Source: Blastopirellula sediminis
Lineage (GTDB): Bacteria > Planctomycetota > Planctomycetia > Pirellulales > Pirellulaceae
Reading direction: 5' to 3'
DNA length: 64,000 bases
Assembly: GCF_020966755.1 (NCBI RefSeq)
Contig: NZ_JAJKFT010000010.1
Location: 2,878,720-2,942,719, forward strand
Shown here: positions 19,003 to 28,774 of the stretch, piece by piece
Position numbering within the stretch: the first letter of the stretch is position 1
How the letters are laid out: each line of letters opens with the position of its first letter
The notes under the pieces: model-generated
What the model was told of the DNA's origin: nothing
Seen by the model: only the letters and a program-made list of their open reading frames with translations
Database searches by the model: none
Position numbers and translations under genes: made by a program

Positions 19003-19856
19003 TGCGAATCATCCTGATGCTCGCGACAAGCGTTCTTCTGGCCGCCGCTTCGCCGGTGCTGGCTGCTCCCGCCGCCGACCAGGATTCGCTCGATCAAGAG
19101 CTGCTCGACGGCCTGGGCGACGATCTGTTTGAAGGGCTGGACGTTCCCGAGATGGTTCCGGCCAAGCCGAGCGAAAAAGAGCCCGCCGGCGAACAAGATC
19201 CGCTGCAGCCGGCCGAAGAGGGCGCCGCGAAGCCTGCCGAGCAGCCGGATGGGGAAGGCATCGGCGAAGGACCGGAGAACCCGCTGGTCAAAGTTGGTCG
19301 CGATATGCAGACGGTGCAGGACCGGATTGGCCAAGGTCAAGCCGAAGACGACACCCTCGCGATGCAGCGTTCGATCATCAAGCAGCTGGAAGACTTGATC
19401 GAACAGGCCAAACAGCAGCAACAGCAACAACAACAGCAGCAGAGCCAAAGCCAGCAGCAACAGCAACAGCAACAGCAACAACAAAAAAATCAGCAGCAAC
19501 AGCAACAGCAGCAAAACCAACAACAACAGCAGCAGTCGCAGCAATCGGGCCAGCAGCAACCGCAAAACGGCGGCGCCGAGCCTCAGCCTCAGGAAGGCGA
19601 AGGGGAGGAGCAGTCGCAACAGCAGCGCGAAAGCGAGCAGGCGATGGAAAGCAGCGACGAGGTGCGCGATACCGATTACAAACTATTGCCGCTCGAAGCC
19701 CGCGGTGCGTTGATCAAGGAAGTTTGGGGGCAACTCCCCGAGCGAGTCCGTCAGCAACTGCAAAACGCTTCGGTCGAAAAGTTTCTGCCAAAATACGAAC
19801 GCCTCACGGAAGACTATTTCCGCCGTCTGGCGGAAGAGGAGCAGGAAGGTCGATGA
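19002..19856 (+). CDS. Secreted polyglutamine-rich protein
   Basis: The 284-residue protein has a signal peptide (residues 1-22, ending SPVLAAPA). An acidic, Pro/Glu-rich section follows, then a short helical part (DMQTVQDRIG to LEDLIEQAK). Residues 138 to about 189 are almost only glutamine, with single Ser, Asn or Lys breaks. A C-terminal globular part (YKLLPLEARGALIKEVWGQL, VEKFLPKYERLTEDYFRRLAE) looks conserved. It is translationally coupled to the coiled-coil gene by a one-base overlap. I do not recognise a named family; the C-terminal part is the best query for relatives. Confidence 0.82.
   Translation: MRIILMLATSVLLAAASPVLAAPAADQDSLDQELLDGLGDDLFEGLDVPEMVPAKPSEKEPAGEQDPLQPAEEGAAKPAEQPDGEGIGEGPENPLVKVGRDMQTVQDRIGQGQAEDDTLAMQRSIIKQLEDLIEQAKQQQQQQQQQQSQSQQQQQQQQQQQKNQQQQQQQQNQQQQQQSQQSGQQQPQNGGAEPQPQEGEGEEQSQQQRESEQAMESSDEVRDTDYKLLPLEARGALIKEVWGQLPERVRQQLQNASVEKFLPKYERLTEDYFRRLAEEEQEGR
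19413..19566 (+). repeat. CAG/CAA trinucleotide tract encoding polyglutamine
   Basis: About 50 codons of mixed CAG and CAA, interrupted by a few Ser, Asn and Lys codons, inside the secreted polyQ protein gene. Pure runs are short because the two Gln codons alternate. This should reduce slippage compared with a pure CAG array, but length change between strains is still likely. Confidence 0.9.
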
Positions 19857-19905
19857 TTCGCCGCCGCTCACAACCCGCTTTGGCCGTCGTTCCTAGGGAG
19901 AGGTC

Positions 19906-20967
19906 ATGACGAAATCGAGCCGACGACAGTTTCTGACGGCGCTTGCCGCGGCCCCATTGGCCCTGCAAGCTCGCTATTGCCTGGCCCAGGTAGAGCCGGA
20001 GATGTCGCGCTCGGCCGACATGATCACGCCGGAAGCTCGCACCGCAATCGACGCCGGTTTAACGTATCTGGCCGATCGGCAGATCAAAGAAGGTCGCGGT
20101 CGCGGCTCCTTCGGCTTTGACGGCTATCGAGCCAATACGGCGGTCGTCGCCCTATCAGGCATGGCCTTCATGGCGCATGGCAGTTCGCCCGGTCGTGGGC
20201 CGTATGGTCAGAACATCGACTACTGCATCGAGTACATTCTCGCCAACTCGCAAGAGGGCGGTTTCATCGCGATTCCGGGCGCCGCGACGCACGGTCCGAT
20301 GTATGGACATGGTTTCGCGACGCTGTTCCTGGCCGAAGTTTACGGGATGTCGTCCGATTCGTCGGTGCGCGAAAAGCTGGCCGAAGCGGTCAAGCTGATC
20401 GTCGACACGCAAAACATCGACGGCGGATGGCGGTATGAGCCGGTTCGCCAGGACGCCGACATCTCGGTCACCGTCTGCCAGATGATGGCGCTGCGAGCGG
20501 CGCGTAACGCGGGGATTTACGTTCCGAACGAAACGGTCGATCGCTGCGTCGATTACGTCAAACGGAGCCAGAATCCGGACGGCGGCTTCATGTACATGCT
20601 GCAAAGCGGCGGACCGAGCGCGTTTCCCCGTTCGGCCGCTGGAGTCGTCGCGATGAACAGCGCCGGCATCTACTCTGGCGAAGAAGTCGATCGCGGGATG
20701 CAGTACCTGGTCGAGAATCTCCAGAACCCGCGTGAGATCCGCAGCAACAGCCACTTCTTCTACGGTCAGTACTACGCGTCGCAAGCCTTCTGGCATGCCG
20801 GCGACGCCATGTGGCGTCAGTATTATCCGGTAGTCCGCGAGTACCTGCTCAGTCGCCAGACCGCTGGCGGTTATTGGCCTGATTTCATCTGCCCGGAATA
20901 TGGGACTGCGATGGCCTGCATTGTATTGCAGATGCCGAACAACTACCTGCCGATCTTCCAGCGATAA
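19906..20967 (+). CDS. Tat-exported prenyltransferase/squalene-oxidase-repeat protein
   Basis: The 353-residue protein begins with a twin-arginine signal (SSRRQFLTALAAAPLA). The mature part is an alpha/alpha-toroid with repeats such as LTYLADRQ, GSFGFDGYR, LIVDTQNIDGGWRYE and VKRSQNPDGGFMY. These match the prenyltransferase/squalene-oxidase repeat found in terpene cyclases, prenyltransferases and thioester proteins. I do not see a DxDD or QW-type cyclase motif, so enzyme activity is doubtful. Such genes are common in planctomycetes and their function is unknown. It lies 49 bp after the polyQ gene in the same operon. Confidence 0.85.
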   Translation: MTKSSRRQFLTALAAAPLALQARYCLAQVEPEMSRSADMITPEARTAIDAGLTYLADRQIKEGRGRGSFGFDGYRANTAVVALSGMAFMAHGSSPGRGPYGQNIDYCIEYILANSQEGGFIAIPGAATHGPMYGHGFATLFLAEVYGMSSDSSVREKLAEAVKLIVDTQNIDGGWRYEPVRQDADISVTVCQMMALRAARNAGIYVPNETVDRCVDYVKRSQNPDGGFMYMLQSGGPSAFPRSAAGVVAMNSAGIYSGEEVDRGMQYLVENLQNPREIRSNSHFFYGQYYASQAFWHAGDAMWRQYYPVVREYLLSRQTAGGYWPDFICPEYGTAMACIVLQMPNNYLPIFQR

Positions 20968-20976
20968 CCAACCTTG

Positions 20977-22185
20977 ATGTTCTGTTTTCGATTAGTCGCG
21001 ATCGCGGTCTGCCTCGCTTCCGCACTGCCGCTGGTTCGCGCCGAAGGTACGCTGCTGAAGCTGGATCAAGTGCGGCGAACCTTGCAGTTGGCCGGTATCG
21101 AAGGGGACGAGTGGACCTTCCTGGATCCCCAAGGCCAACTGGAGAAGATTCCCAGCTCCCAAATCGTCCGCTATGGGGCTCCGGCTCCGCTGGTGAAGAC
21201 GCCGCTGATCGTGCTGGCCAGCGGAGGTCGAATCGTTCTGCAAGACATCCTGCTGTCGCGTCGCCAACTGGTCGGCTATCCGACCAGGACGTTCGACGAA
21301 GTCAAACTGCCGCTTCGCATGATTCGGGGCATCGCGCTGCGGCTGCCGCTGGACGACGTCAAACGCCAGGAACTGCTTGATCGAATCGAGAACTACAACG
21401 GGATTGACGATCAATTGCTGCTCGAAAATGGGGACGTCATTTCCGGATTGGTGGCGGCGATCAAGTCGGAAACGATTCAGCTGGAGACCGAATCGAGTTC
21501 GCTGGAAGTTGATCGGACGCGCGTTGCGGCGATTTTGTTCGCTCCAGGTTTGACGCCGACCTCGAAGGACTCGTTCGACGCCTGGATCGGTCTGCGGGAC
21601 GGTTCGCTGTTGCCGGTGCGCAAGATCAAATTTGCGGATGACGAAATGACGGCCGAAATCGGTCGGGACGTCACGTTGGTTTCGGTCCCGGGCGCTTCGC
21701 TGCTGCGGGATATCGTCTACGCCGAGCCTCACTCAAGCGACGTGATCTACGTTTCCGACTTGCCGAAGCTGCAGGACAAGCAGGTCTCGTTTCTGACGAC
21801 CGGCTGGAGCTTTCAGCGCGATCGGAATGTTCTCGGCGCCGAACTCTCGGCCGACGGACAGCTCTATCGCAAAGGGCTGGGCGTTCATAGCACCTCTCGT
21901 CTGGCCGCGCCGATTCCGAAGGGATTCAAGCGGTTTGCGGCCGAGATCGCCGTCGACGGTTCGTCGGGGAGCGAAGGAAGCGTGAACTTCCGCGTCTATC
22001 TTGCCGGAGCGGACGGCGTCTGGAAGCCCGCCTATCAAGGAGAGATCATCCGGGGCGGAATGCCGGCGGAACCGATCAGCGTGCCGCTGGGAGAGGCGGC
22101 GGCGATTGCGCTGGTGGTCGACTTCGCGGATCGTGGCGACGTCAAAGACCGGGCCGATTGGCTCTCGGCCCGCTTCGAAAAATAG
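20977..22185 (+). CDS. Exported NPCBM-domain protein
   Basis: The 402-residue protein has a signal peptide (MFCFRLVAIAVCLASALPLVRA). A middle region is built of short beta motifs, such as LIVLASGGRIVLQDILL. A C-terminal NPCBM/NEW2-type carbohydrate-binding domain has the hallmark RKGLGVHSTSRLA at about 300. NPCBM domains bind sugars or occur with glycoside hydrolases; no catalytic domain is present here. A TTG one codon upstream is possible, but ATG at 20977 is preferred. It ends the operon and is convergent with the DUF1569 gene, 12 bp away. Confidence 0.83.
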   Translation: MFCFRLVAIAVCLASALPLVRAEGTLLKLDQVRRTLQLAGIEGDEWTFLDPQGQLEKIPSSQIVRYGAPAPLVKTPLIVLASGGRIVLQDILLSRRQLVGYPTRTFDEVKLPLRMIRGIALRLPLDDVKRQELLDRIENYNGIDDQLLLENGDVISGLVAAIKSETIQLETESSSLEVDRTRVAAILFAPGLTPTSKDSFDAWIGLRDGSLLPVRKIKFADDEMTAEIGRDVTLVSVPGASLLRDIVYAEPHSSDVIYVSDLPKLQDKQVSFLTTGWSFQRDRNVLGAELSADGQLYRKGLGVHSTSRLAAPIPKGFKRFAAEIAVDGSSGSEGSVNFRVYLAGADGVWKPAYQGEIIRGGMPAEPISVPLGEAAAIALVVDFADRGDVKDRADWLSARFEK

Positions 22186-22197
22186 AGACGCGTTCTG

Positions 22198-22704
22198 CTA
22201 ACGCTTGGCGCCGGGGATCAGGAAGCTCAAGTGGTGTTGGCAATGCCAGAGATGGAGCTTGCGCCACTCCTCTTTCGTCAGTTGTCCCACCACCGGCGAT
22301 TCGACGAACTCGACGTCGTCTTGCATGACGCGAGCCATCGCTTGCTCTAGCTCCGCCATCCGGATTTCGTCATCGGCGTTGGTCGAGGGAAGGGTCGACG
22401 GGGGGGCTTTCGCGCGGATGCTGACGGCGCCTCCCTTGAGGATCGTCGGCAAGTAGAGCATTCGCACGACGGGACGCACAATCGGCAGCCAGAACGGGAT
22501 TGGATCTTTGTAGCCGTCAATCGATTGATTCATGCAAGCGGCCAGGTGCTGACAGATCTGTCCCAAGTTCCACTTGCCGACGCGGTGATAACCGACATCC
22601 GCCAGGTGACGACATTCTATGAGCACTTCGTCAAAGTTTTCAAACGATAATTCGCGGCGTTTCGTCGTCCCGACGTCGTCGCTTGCTCGACTGCTGGCAA
22701 TCAT
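22198..22704 (-). CDS. DUF1569 family protein
   Basis: The 168-residue protein resembles DUF1569, a DinB-like four-helix family with scattered His residues. The conserved-looking stretches are KWNLGQICQHLAACMNQSIDG and LTKEEWRKLHLWHCQHHLSFL. The open frame runs back into the terminator at 22759-22793, so the longer frame is not real. ATG at 22704 has AAGGA eight bases upstream; ATG at 22713 is an alternative. The function of the family is not known, though DinB-like proteins often bind metal through three His. Confidence 0.75.
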   Translation of the reverse strand: MIASSRASDDVGTTKRRELSFENFDEVLIECRHLADVGYHRVGKWNLGQICQHLAACMNQSIDGYKDPIPFWLPIVRPVVRMLYLPTILKGGAVSIRAKAPPSTLPSTNADDEIRMAELEQAMARVMQDDVEFVESPVVGQLTKEEWRKLHLWHCQHHLSFLIPGAKR

Positions 22705-22758
22705 GCTCCCCATCCTTTTCTTAAGGACCCACGCGCGACTTATAAATGCTTTTAAACC

Positions 22759-22793
22759 AAAAAAAAGGCCGATGTCGTACTGCGACATCGGCC
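22759..22793 (-). terminator. Intrinsic terminator after eboB
   Basis: On the minus strand a perfect 11-bp stem (22783-22793 with 22767-22777, loop TACTG on the plus strand) is followed by eight T residues (22766-22759). It lies 47 bp after the eboB stop, so eboA-eboB (and perhaps hemB) transcripts end here and the DUF1569 gene must have its own promoter. Confidence 0.9.
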
Positions 22794-22839
22794 TCTTCTC
22801 GTATTTCGTATTGTGAATCGCTTAGCGAGTTCCGGGTCG

Positions 22840-23748
22840 CTAAGAGATGATCTCGTCTTCTTGCGGCGCGCCAGGATCAGGTCGCTGGCCACGCAGCACG
22901 CTATTTCCCTCAAACAATCTCGATTCGTCGATCGGCTGAGGATTCAGCCAGTCCGTCTCGTTGAATTGTCCGCTCTGATTATATGCGGAAATTGCGTTCT
23001 TGTAACAAGTTAGCTGAACATCTTCTTCGCTGATACCCTGACTGAGCATCAGATTGCCCGTTTTGGTCACCGCGAGAGGGTCTGACATGCCCCAATCGGC
23101 GGAGGAGTCGACGATGATTCTGTCCGAGCCGTATTGTTTGACGATGTCGACCATCCGTTGGTTCCCCATCTTCGTCTTCGGGTAGATGGTAAACGCCGCC
23201 CAGTAGCCGCGGTCGAGAACCTCTTTGCAGGTTTCCTCGTTGTTGTGGTCGATGACGACCATGTGCGGCGCGAGGCCATGTTCTTCGATGATGTCCATGC
23301 TGCGGTACGTCCCCTTCTTCTTGTTGCGGTGGGGCGTATGGATCATCACTGGCAATTCCAGCTCTTTCGCCAGGTCGAGTTGCACGCGGAGCGCACGCTC
23401 TTCGGCGGCGGTCATGTCGTCAAAGCCGATTTCGCCGACGGCGACCACGTTGTCTTTCGCCAGAAACAACGGCAACATGTCGAGCACTTCTTCCGCCAGA
23501 CGTTCGTTATTCGCTTCTTTGGCGTTCAGGCCGATCGTGCAGTAATGCTTGATGCCGAACTGTCCCGCCCGAAAGCGCTCGAAGCCGACCAGGCTCGAAA
23601 AATAATCATGGAAGGCGCCGGCCGTGGTGCGCGGTTGTCCCAACCAGAAGGCCGGCTCGATCACGGCGACGATGCCCGCTTCGGCCATTCGCTCATAGTC
23701 ATCGGTCGTACGCGACGAGCAGTGGATGTGAGGGTCGATGTAACGCAT
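22840..23748 (-). CDS. eboB: EboB-like TatD-family metal-dependent hydrolase
   Basis: The 302-residue protein is an amidohydrolase of the TatD superfamily. It has the metal motif DPHIH at residues 4-8, SRTTDDYERMAEAG, VEP-type IEPAFWLGQPRT, VGEIGFDD, MIHTPHR and the late Asp in IVDSSADWG. The TTDDYERMA and PAFWLGQPRT stretches are what I recall of EboB-type hydrolases from cyanobacterial ebo clusters, rather than of housekeeping TatD DNases. The eboA-like gene ends 15 bp upstream. Ebo clusters act in exporting or modifying precursors such as the scytonemin monomer in cyanobacteria; the substrate here is unknown. An intrinsic terminator follows. Confidence 0.8.
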   Translation of the reverse strand: MRYIDPHIHCSSRTTDDYERMAEAGIVAVIEPAFWLGQPRTTAGAFHDYFSSLVGFERFRAGQFGIKHYCTIGLNAKEANNERLAEEVLDMLPLFLAKDNVVAVGEIGFDDMTAAEERALRVQLDLAKELELPVMIHTPHRNKKKGTYRSMDIIEEHGLAPHMVVIDHNNEETCKEVLDRGYWAAFTIYPKTKMGNQRMVDIVKQYGSDRIIVDSSADWGMSDPLAVTKTGNLMLSQGISEEDVQLTCYKNAISAYNQSGQFNETDWLNPQPIDESRLFEGNSVLRGQRPDPGAPQEDEIIS

Positions 23749-23763
23749 GCTGTTCCCTTCTGG

Positions 23764-24663
23764 TTAATTCGCGTACGCGGCGGCGCAAATGCCGCTCCAG
23801 GTTATCTTGCCTTGATCGATCTGGGCGGCGAGCTGCGGTTGGGTACGCAAGATCTCATCCGCTTCGTCCGTCGCACTCGCGGCTAGCGCCAAGGCGATCG
23901 CCTGCTTTTCTAGTTCGGTACCATCGGCGAGGATCGCCGTCATATCTTCCAGCGCCGTTTCATCGGCAAACGGGCCGACCATGCGCCACAGTTCGACCGG
24001 GATCGGACGTTTGGCGGCGCGACGTTCGTGAGCGTAGTCGATCAGCATCTCGGCCAACGTCGGATTGACGCGTCGATCGATGCCGATCATCGGGTCGAGT
24101 TCGGCGCCGATGAAGAGCGCCTTCAGCACCATCTGATTCCAGGCCGCTTCCGAGAAGTACTCTTCCGGAAATGGATTGTTGTGGGCGATCGCGGAGAAAA
24201 TGAATTTGACGTTCGTTCGCAGACCGTCGACGGCGCGATCGACCAGCAGTTCGGGATGGGGGAGAATCGGCAACGCTTGGAACAGCGCCACCGACTCTTG
24301 CAGTTCGGCCGCGTTGAACAACTTTTCCAGTCGGGCGAAGTAAGGCCCTGGATCGTCGCTCGGAATCGCCAACAACAAGAGCGTTCGCGCCGCTTGGCCA
24401 ATGTTCCAGGTCGAAGGATTCCATCCGCTCCGAGCTTCCCGCGCCAAGTCCAACTGAAGCGACGAAAGCTCTAGCGGGAGCTTGCCGACTTTGCGCGGGG
24501 CCAGACCAAACCCGAGATAAAGGGCCGACTCGTCCCCCGACTCGACCTTGGCGATGCGATCGTCCAGCCATGCGAGCGCCGCATCGTCAGCGGCGGTCTC
24601 AAGCCAGCTGCGGAGCAATTTCGCAGGGGTGGGCGGGGTTTTGTCTCGATTTTCGAAAAGCAA
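23764..24663 (-). CDS. eboA: EboA-domain protein
   Basis: The 299-residue, mainly helical protein has no signal peptide. The stretches GWNPSTWNIGQAARTLLLL, NPFPEEYFSEAAWNQMV and LKALFIGAELDPMIGIDRR match my memory of EboA, the first protein of the ebo (eustigmatophyte-bacterial operon) cluster. The eboB-like gene follows 15 bp downstream, the standard order. The other ebo genes (UbiA-like prenyltransferase eboC, dehydroquinate-synthase-like eboD and so on) are not in this window. EboA has no known catalytic motif. The start ATG at 24663 lies about 100 bp after hemB on the same strand. Confidence 0.78.
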   Translation of the reverse strand: MLFENRDKTPPTPAKLLRSWLETAADDAALAWLDDRIAKVESGDESALYLGFGLAPRKVGKLPLELSSLQLDLAREARSGWNPSTWNIGQAARTLLLLAIPSDDPGPYFARLEKLFNAAELQESVALFQALPILPHPELLVDRAVDGLRTNVKFIFSAIAHNNPFPEEYFSEAAWNQMVLKALFIGAELDPMIGIDRRVNPTLAEMLIDYAHERRAAKRPIPVELWRMVGPFADETALEDMTAILADGTELEKQAIALALAASATDEADEILRTQPQLAAQIDQGKITWSGICAAAYAN

Positions 24664-24766
24664 GGTAATTTGCCTTTAACAGCCGTTTATTGCTAACTAG
24701 TTTAGCCTAAGTCTTCGGCTCCGCCGCTGCAAGAACGTGAGCCTTGTTTCGCCACCTCCAGCGGCG

Positions 24767-26102
<1,336 letters not shown>

Positions 26103-27110
26103 ATGTCGACGAACTTGCCTACGTCTGAAACTTCCCCTGCGAACCTGGTCGATACGGCCGCCGCCCGACCGTTCGCCGTCGACACGCGGACCAGCATGTT
26201 GCCCGACGTCGCCGCGGACGCCGCGCCGCTGGTTGAGGGAAAACTAAACCGCGTCGGCATGTCCGGCATTGAAGTTGCGATTCGTCTACGTGACTCGAGC
26301 GGCGAGATGATGCGGATTCCGGCTCGCGTCGACGCCTACGTCAGCCTGGACGATCCCGAGGTCAAAGGGATCCACATGTCGCGACTCTATCTCTCGCTGC
26401 AAGACTCACTCGACGCCGAGTTCGGTCGCGCTCAGATCGAAACGATTCTCCAGCGGTTCCTGGCGACCCATAGCGACATCAGCGCGACCAGCTACGTCTG
26501 CTTCCGTTACGAACAAATGATCCGCCGCGAGTCGCTGTTGAGCGACCATTCGGCGTGGCGCAGCTATCCGGTCAAGATCGAAGCCTGGTCCAATGGCGGC
26601 AAGACGACCTATCGCGTTCATGTGCGTCTGACCTATTCGAGCGCATGCCCTTGCTCGGCCGCACTGGCGCGTCAGCTGCTGCAGCAGCAGTTTGAAGAAC
26701 AGTTCTATGGCCATCAGTGGCTCGCGACGGCGACGGTGCTCAACTGGCTTGGCTCGAACGAAACGTTGATGGCGGTCCCGCACAGCCAACGCAGCCATGC
26801 CGACATTACGATCGAATTGGATGGAGATCGTAGCGATCTGCCGATCGACGAGCTGATCACCAGGACCGAAGCGGCGCTGAACACTGCGGTGCAAGCCGCA
26901 GTCAAGCGAACCGATGAACAAGAGTTCGCTCGCTTGAACGGCGAAAACCTGATGTTCTGCGAAGACGCCGCGCGACGTCTGAAGAACGCCGTCGATGCGA
27001 TGGACGGAATCGTCGACTACCGCATTCAGGCGAGCCACTTCGAGAGTCTCCATCCGCACGACGCTGTGGCGATCGTCACCAAGGGAGTTTCCGGCGGCTT
27101 GTCGGCCTAA
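26103..27110 (+). CDS. folE2: GTP cyclohydrolase FolE2 (type IB)
   Basis: FolE2 converts GTP to 7,8-dihydroneopterin triphosphate, the first step to folate, queuosine and related pterins. The 335-residue protein shows family stretches VKGIHMSRLYL, TYSSACPCSAALARQ (with the metal-binding Cys), PHSQRSHADI, GENLMFCEDAARR and SHFESLHPHDAVA. The enzyme is the zinc-sparing alternative to FolE. A QueD/PTPS gene that uses its product lies 1.7 kb downstream in the same run of genes. ATG at 26103 is chosen; the first 45 residues are variable in composition. Confidence 0.96.
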   Translation: MSTNLPTSETSPANLVDTAAARPFAVDTRTSMLPDVAADAAPLVEGKLNRVGMSGIEVAIRLRDSSGEMMRIPARVDAYVSLDDPEVKGIHMSRLYLSLQDSLDAEFGRAQIETILQRFLATHSDISATSYVCFRYEQMIRRESLLSDHSAWRSYPVKIEAWSNGGKTTYRVHVRLTYSSACPCSAALARQLLQQQFEEQFYGHQWLATATVLNWLGSNETLMAVPHSQRSHADITIELDGDRSDLPIDELITRTEAALNTAVQAAVKRTDEQEFARLNGENLMFCEDAARRLKNAVDAMDGIVDYRIQASHFESLHPHDAVAIVTKGVSGGLSA

Positions 27111-27161
27111 GGGACTGACTGCCGATTTCTTCCGACTGCGCCTGTTGAAAGCGAGTTGCCG

Positions 27162-27512
27162 ATGACTTCCGAGCCATCCTCTGACATCACGATCCGTTCG
27201 GCCCAGGCCGAAGTGGACGATTGGATTCGGACGATCGGCGTGCGCTATTTTTCGGAACTGACGAACCTTGCCCAGTTGATGGAAGAAGTGGGCGAACTGT
27301 CGCGAATCATGTCGCGCACCTATGGCGAACAGAGTTTCAAAGAGGGAGATCGTCGCGGCGATCTTTCCGATGAACTCGCCGACGTGTTGTTCGTACTGAT
27401 CTGCATCGCCAATCAGACCGGCGTCGATTTAACCGCTGCTCTCGAAAAGAACCTGGCCAAGAAGACTGGCCGCGACTCGGAGCGTCACCTCAACAATCCG
27501 AAGTTGCGCTAG
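27162..27512 (+). CDS. MazG-like nucleotide pyrophosphohydrolase
   Basis: The 116-residue protein is all-helical and has the MazG-like metal motif: LMEEVGELSRI (ExxE) and, later, LSDELADVLFVLICIAN (ExxD). Single-domain proteins of this type hydrolyse nucleoside triphosphates to the monophosphate and pyrophosphate, for house-cleaning or signalling. ATG at 27162 is preferred over TTG at 27156. It lies between folE2 and the peptidase-like gene, which begins one base after its stop. Confidence 0.88.
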   Translation: MTSEPSSDITIRSAQAEVDDWIRTIGVRYFSELTNLAQLMEEVGELSRIMSRTYGEQSFKEGDRRGDLSDELADVLFVLICIANQTGVDLTAALEKNLAKKTGRDSERHLNNPKLR

Positions 27513-27513
27513 A

Positions 27514-28746
27514 ATGGCCGTTCGTCGTAAACCCAATCAGCTTCGGCGGATCGTCGGCGCGGCGCTTTTGCTCTTCGTCGCGATCTTGATCGCCTGGCCG
27601 GCGATCGAGTTTTTGGTCCGCAGTTCGGCGCCGACGCGACCCAGCGAAGCGATGGACCGCCTGGAACGTCTCTCGACGCTTCGCGACTGGATGATGAACG
27701 TCTTTGGCTACGGCTGGTTCTTCGCCGTCGGCGCGGTGATCGGCAGTTATCTGAACGTCGTCGTCTGGCGATTGCCACGCGGCAAGTCGGTGGTCGATAA
27801 GCCGTCGGCATGTCCTTTTTGCTGTACGAAGATTCGTGCGCTCGACAACGTGCCGGTCCTCGGTTGGATCAACCTGGAAGGAAAGTGCCGCGCCTGTCGG
27901 TTGCCGATTTCGTCGCGTTATCCGCTGGTCGAAGCGGCGATGGGGATGATCTTCGTAGCGCTCTTGATCGCCGAACTGCTCTCCGGCGGAAGCAACTTGC
28001 CGGGGGGAGAACTGACGAGCGGGCGAGGTTTCGCCGGGGTCGTCTTCGAGGCCCGGTGGCCGATCATTCGACTTTACGCTTACCACGCGGCGTTCTTTTG
28101 CTGGCTGTTGCCGTGGGCGCTGATCGCGTGGGATCGTCAACGAATTCCCAAGTCGACCGTCCTGGTGGCGGCGATCGTCGGAATCGGCGCTCCGCTGATT
28201 TGGCCTGGATTGCATCCCATTGCAGCGCTGGCGATCGACGCTTCTCCGCAAGTGACGGAACTAGTAACGATGTTGGTGGGAACCGCCGTCGGACTCATGA
28301 TAGGTATGGCGGTGCGACAGTTGGAAGCCTGTGAGGAAGACGATTTGTCGCGCGGCTGGGGGATGCCGACGATGCTAGCCTTTATGGGGCTCTTCCTCGG
28401 TTGGCAGGCGGTCGTGACGATCGCGGCGGTGATTCTGCCGCTGTACGGCGCCGCAGTCTTCGCGATGTCGGAACGCGGAAAGTTCGTCCGGCGCGGCTTG
28501 TTTGAGCTGCTGATGACGGCGGCGACGCTTGTTTATATTTGCTGGTGGGGATTTTGGGCGGGACTGGCCTGGTTGCCGGGTTCCACGTTTTCGCCGGTCG
28601 GATTGGCGGTCGTCGCTCCGCTCCTTTTGCTAGGTTTCGCACTGCTAGCCGTCGCCAAACGCCCGCAAGGCGCCGATTGGCGACGATTTCAAAACCATGA
28701 TCCGGTTTCGCCTCCACGCTGCGAACCGGTAGAATTCATTACGTAG
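27514..28746 (+). CDS. Prepilin peptidase homologue lacking the catalytic aspartates
   Basis: The 410-residue membrane protein has the N-terminal domain of type IV prepilin peptidases: GSYLNVVVWRLPRG, then CPFC and CRAC pairs around NVPVLGWINLEGKC, and SRYPLVEAAMG. The C-terminal membrane half aligns with the peptidase domain, but the usual GxGDxK motif reads GWGMPT. The first catalytic Asp, normally two residues after the ALI stretch and six before IP, is Ala (ALIAWDRQRIP), with an Asp shifted by two. I therefore doubt that it cleaves prepilins. No pilin genes are nearby. It starts one base after the MazG stop. Confidence 0.82.
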   Translation: MAVRRKPNQLRRIVGAALLLFVAILIAWPAIEFLVRSSAPTRPSEAMDRLERLSTLRDWMMNVFGYGWFFAVGAVIGSYLNVVVWRLPRGKSVVDKPSACPFCCTKIRALDNVPVLGWINLEGKCRACRLPISSRYPLVEAAMGMIFVALLIAELLSGGSNLPGGELTSGRGFAGVVFEARWPIIRLYAYHAAFFCWLLPWALIAWDRQRIPKSTVLVAAIVGIGAPLIWPGLHPIAALAIDASPQVTELVTMLVGTAVGLMIGMAVRQLEACEEDDLSRGWGMPTMLAFMGLFLGWQAVVTIAAVILPLYGAAVFAMSERGKFVRRGLFELLMTAATLVYICWWGFWAGLAWLPGSTFSPVGLAVVAPLLLLGFALLAVAKRPQGADWRRFQNHDPVSPPRCEPVEFIT

Positions 28747-28774
28747 ACGTTCAGAGTTCGAGGGAGATCAAGAG

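Noticed and set aside
19413-19566. CAG/CAA array considered as a CRISPR-like repeat
   Set aside because: There are no spacers of constant length; it is in frame and codes polyglutamine.
22840-23748. Housekeeping TatD DNase
   Set aside because: The TTDDYERMA and PAFWLGQPRT stretches and the adjacent EboA-like gene fit EboB better than TatD.
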